Assembly (NCBI GenBank): GCA_964468725.1
Contig: CAYXVU010000233.1
Coordinates: 1-9,498, forward strand
Reading direction: 5' to 3'
DNA length: 9,498 nt
From: CAYXVU01 sp964468725
GTDB taxonomy: Bacteria > Acidobacteriota > Blastocatellia > UBA7656
The position numbers and the translations under genes were made by a program. The notes beneath the pieces are model-generated. The model was given only the letters and a program-made list of their open reading frames with translations, was not told the origin of the DNA and made no database searches. Positions 7,346 to 9,498 of the stretch are shown piece by piece. Each line of letters opens with the position of its first letter. The stretch's first letter is position 1.

Positions 7346-8608
7346 ATGGCAGTCAACAGAAGAATGTTTCTCAAATCGTCCGGGCTGGCATTGGCAGGCT
7401 TTGCCGCCGTCCCGACCTTTTTACGACGCACGGCATTTGCCGACAAACTGGCGACAGCGGGAAAAGATCGCCCCATTATCATCGCAATCTTTCAACGCGG
7501 TGCGGCGGACGGTGTTTCAATGGTCGTGCCCTTCGGAGATCGCGCCTACAGCACTGCGCGCCCGCAAATCGCCATTCCGGCTCCAAAGAGCGGCGACGCA
7601 GATGCCGCGATTGACCTCGATGGCTTCTTTGGGTTGCATCCTGCGCTTGCGCCCTTCAAACCGATCTACGACGCGGGGCAACTGGCCATCGTGCATGCGG
7701 TTGGTTCTCCCGATAACACGCGTTCGCATTTCGATGCGCAGGACTACATGGAATCGGCAACGCCGGGTCGCAAAAGCACGCCCGATGGTTGGCTCAATCG
7801 CTACCTGCAAGCCAATGCCAATGCGCAGGCGACGCCGTTTCGCTCGGTCGCCTTCAGCCAGAATATGCCGCGTACTTTGATGGGCGAAGCTTCGGCAATT
7901 GCTATGACGAACATCGCCGATTTCGGGGTGCGCGGGCAGGGCAACAATCAAGCGGCGAAAAGCTTCGAAGCGCTCTATGCGCAAAATACCGAAGACGCGC
8001 TGACCGGAACGGGCAAAGAAGCGTTCGACGCCGTGAAGATGCTCAAACAAGCCAACCCGCAACAACATCAACCGGCCAATGGCGCAACCTATCCGCGTTC
8101 GCCTTTCGGCCAGTCGTTATTGCAGATCGCGCAACTCATCAAAGCGAACATCGGCCTCGAAGTCGCTTTCGCGGATGTCGGCGGTTGGGACACGCATGCC
8201 AATCAAGGGGCGGCGCGCGGTCAGCTTGCCAATCGCTTGCAGGATTTCAGCCAAGCCATCGCCGCGTTGTACAAAGACCTCGGTGACCGTATGAATAACG
8301 TAGTGATTCTGACGATGACCGAGTTCGGGCGCACGATTCGCCAGAACGGTTCCGGCGGAACCGATCACGGACATGCGAGCGCGTTGTTTGCTTTGGGCGG
8401 CAATATCAAAGGCGGCAAAGTCTATGGTATGTGGCCGGGATTGGCGACCGAGCAGTTGTATGAAGGCCGCGATTTGGCGTTGACCACAGACTTTCGCAAT
8501 GTCTTCGCCGAAGTCGTTGCTCGCCATCTGCGTGCGGCGAATTTGAATGCCATCTTTCCCGGTTTCAGCCCGAATCCGGCGAACTTTCGCGGCTTGATGC
8601 GCGGCTAG
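7346..8608 (+). CDS. Tat-exported DUF1501 family protein
   Basis: The 420-residue protein begins with a twin-arginine signal: NRRMFLK (4-10), a hydrophobic stretch LALAGFAAVPTFL and a probable cleavage after AFA (30-32). It should therefore cross the membrane folded. DUF1501 is related to the alkaline phosphatase/sulfatase fold, but its reaction is not known. Conserved blocks are IAIFQRGAADGVSMVVPFGD (46-65), VHAVGSPDNTRSHFDAQDYM (116-135), ADVGGWDTHANQG (276-288), TMTEFGRT (323-330) and GGTDHGHASALFALGG (337-352). The Asp/His-rich blocks D282/H284 and D340/H341/H343 are plausible metal ligands by analogy with that fold. GGAG stands 6 bases before the ATG. It follows DUF1800 by 80 bp on the same strand, probably in one transcript, and a terminator follows it. 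Confidence 0.92.
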   Translation: MAVNRRMFLKSSGLALAGFAAVPTFLRRTAFADKLATAGKDRPIIIAIFQRGAADGVSMVVPFGDRAYSTARPQIAIPAPKSGDADAAIDLDGFFGLHPALAPFKPIYDAGQLAIVHAVGSPDNTRSHFDAQDYMESATPGRKSTPDGWLNRYLQANANAQATPFRSVAFSQNMPRTLMGEASAIAMTNIADFGVRGQGNNQAAKSFEALYAQNTEDALTGTGKEAFDAVKMLKQANPQQHQPANGATYPRSPFGQSLLQIAQLIKANIGLEVAFADVGGWDTHANQGAARGQLANRLQDFSQAIAALYKDLGDRMNNVVILTMTEFGRTIRQNGSGGTDHGHASALFALGGNIKGGKVYGMWPGLATEQLYEGRDLALTTDFRNVFAEVVARHLRAANLNAIFPGFSPNPANFRGLMRG

Positions 8609-8644
8609 CGCAGCGCGTACGTTGATTGAAAGCGAAGAACGGAG

Positions 8645-8676
8645 GGGCAAGCTGCGGCTTGCCCTGCTCGATTTTT
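8645..8676 (+). terminator. Rho-independent terminator after DUF1501
   Basis: GGGCAAGC (8645-8652) and GCTTGCCC (8657-8664) form a perfect 8-bp, GC-rich stem around the loop TGCG, followed 7 bases later by five T residues (8672-8676). The spacing to the T-run is slightly longer than ideal. It separates the DUF1800-DUF1501 transcript from the VWFA gene. Confidence 0.65.
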
Positions 8677-8734
8677 AACCTAAAGATTGCCCGTTGCCTT
8701 AACGGACGATGCTGATAAGAAAGTAGTCTATGTG

Positions 8735-9498
8735 ATGTTGAGAGTTGCTCGAATCGGTTTCGCACTTTTGTTCTTTGTGCTGAGTGGTGCGGTGACGTTG
8801 ACGGTTAGCGCCCAAAGTGGACGCACTTCTGCGCCCGCGCCGGAGAAGGACGATGTCATCAAACTGCAAGCTTCTCTTGTTGCTGTGCCGGTTATTGTCA
8901 GCGACCGCGACGGGCGTTACTTCTCCGGGCTGAAAAAAGAGGACTTCAAACTTTACGAAGACCGCAACGAGCAGAGCATAGCGGTCTTTGAAGCAACCGA
9001 AGAGCCGATTCAAGTCGTGCTATTGCTCGACACCAGTCGGAGCACGCATCGCGTTCTCGATGGCATTCAAGACGCGGCAAAGAGCTTTCTCAAACATCTG
9101 CGCCCGCAAGACCGCGCCATGATCGTCAGCTTCGATTATGATGTGCATGTCTTATGCAACCTCACCGCCGACCGCAAAAGATTGGAGCATGCGATTCAAG
9201 ATGCGGAGATCGGTCAATATGTCGGCACGACTTTGCGTGATGCCATCGCGGAAGTGATGAACCGGCATTTCAAAAAGGTTGACGGTCGCAAAGCCATCAT
9301 CCTACTCACCGACGGCAAAGATCATGGCAGCGCAATAACCGAAGACCAATTGCTCGACGACGCAACCGAAGCGGGTGTGATGATCTATCCGATCTATTAC
9401 GAAACCGGTCTTCTTTTGAACGGTGACCGCAATCGCCCTTTTCCGTTTCCGCGTGGGCGGCGCGATAGACCGGGCGGCAGGCGGCGATTTCCCGCGCT
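8735..9498 (+). CDS. Secreted VWFA-domain protein of acidobacterial type, 5' part only
   Basis: The frame runs off the window end after 254 residues. An N-terminal signal peptide (hydrophobic about 8-24, likely cleavage after SAQ, 25-27) predicts export. Residues about 47-86 match the lead-in typical of VWFA-related acidobacterial proteins (TIGR03436): VPVIVSDRDGRYFSGL followed by KKEDFKLYED and an I-A-V-F segment. The von Willebrand factor A domain starts at about 92. Its metal-ion-dependent adhesion site is complete: DTSRS (99-103), the threonine in VGTTL (163-167) and the aspartate in LTDGKD (191-196). Such domains bind proteins through a divalent cation; the partner is unknown. After the domain's YPIYYETG the last 22 residues are rich in R, P and G. 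The start is uncertain: ATG 8735 lacks a clear Shine-Dalgarno, and a GTG at 8732 is in frame. It lies after a terminator, so it is probably a separate unit. Confidence 0.88.
   Translation, partial: MLRVARIGFALLFFVLSGAVTLTVSAQSGRTSAPAPEKDDVIKLQASLVAVPVIVSDRDGRYFSGLKKEDFKLYEDRNEQSIAVFEATEEPIQVVLLLDTSRSTHRVLDGIQDAAKSFLKHLRPQDRAMIVSFDYDVHVLCNLTADRKRLEHAIQDAEIGQYVGTTLRDAIAEVMNRHFKKVDGRKAIILLTDGKDHGSAITEDQLLDDATEAGVMIYPIYYETGLLLNGDRNRPFPFPRGRRDRPGGRRRFPA

Noticed and set aside
7270..7614. Frame starting just after the DUF1800 stop
   Set aside because: It runs through the heptamer repeats and into the DUF1501 gene in another frame. The DUF1501 start at 7346 has a Shine-Dalgarno and a Tat signal.
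8117..8650. Antisense 177-residue frame over the DUF1501 end
   Set aside because: It is fully covered by the conserved GGTDHGHAS region of DUF1501, has no family features, and includes the terminator region.

Overview
The window looks like a piece of an Acidobacteriota chromosome, most likely class Blastocatellia. The evidence is a VWFA-related protein of the type expanded in that phylum, an exported DUF1800/DUF1501 gene pair, GC-rich coding sequence (two hand-counted 60-base lines gave 57% and 67%), and degenerate 7-nt tandem repeats in several gene gaps. The assignment is an inference from gene content. No rRNA, tRNA, IS element or CRISPR array is visible.

Bases 1-803 differ from the rest. 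They are AT-rich (two hand-counted lines gave 37-38% GC) and hold the 3' end of an unrecognised plus-strand gene. Its stop is followed after 2 nt by a perfectly placed ribosome binding site and ATG that open only a 10-codon frame. This looks like the broken end of an accessory operon abutting the core chromosome, 8 bp from the end of the next gene.

Bases 811-3655 hold three minus-strand genes, read in the order CYTH-domain protein, MurU-like sugar nucleotidyltransferase with a beta-helix tail, and AmgK-like sugar kinase. AmgK and MurU together form the known anabolic peptidoglycan-recycling shunt (MurNAc to MurNAc-1-P to UDP-MurNAc). The order, spacing and upstream promoter suggest an operon, possibly started by a nearly leaderless transcript. 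The MurU-like protein has substitutions at both expected metal-binding aspartate motifs. Heptamer repeats sit in both internal gaps and cover the CYTH stop, the MurU start and the MurU stop.

Bases 3874-4959 (plus) encode a 361-residue protein tentatively placed in the AttH/CrtC/tocopherol-cyclase lipocalin-like fold group. Two hairpin-forming stretches follow it.

Bases 5235-8608 (plus) hold the two-gene unit DUF1800 (Sec-type signal) and DUF1501 (Tat-type signal), whose function is unknown in all organisms. A good intrinsic terminator closes it. From 8735 a VWFA-domain protein with a signal peptide and intact MIDAS runs off the window end. No gap between genes exceeds 300 bases; the largest is 4960-5234.
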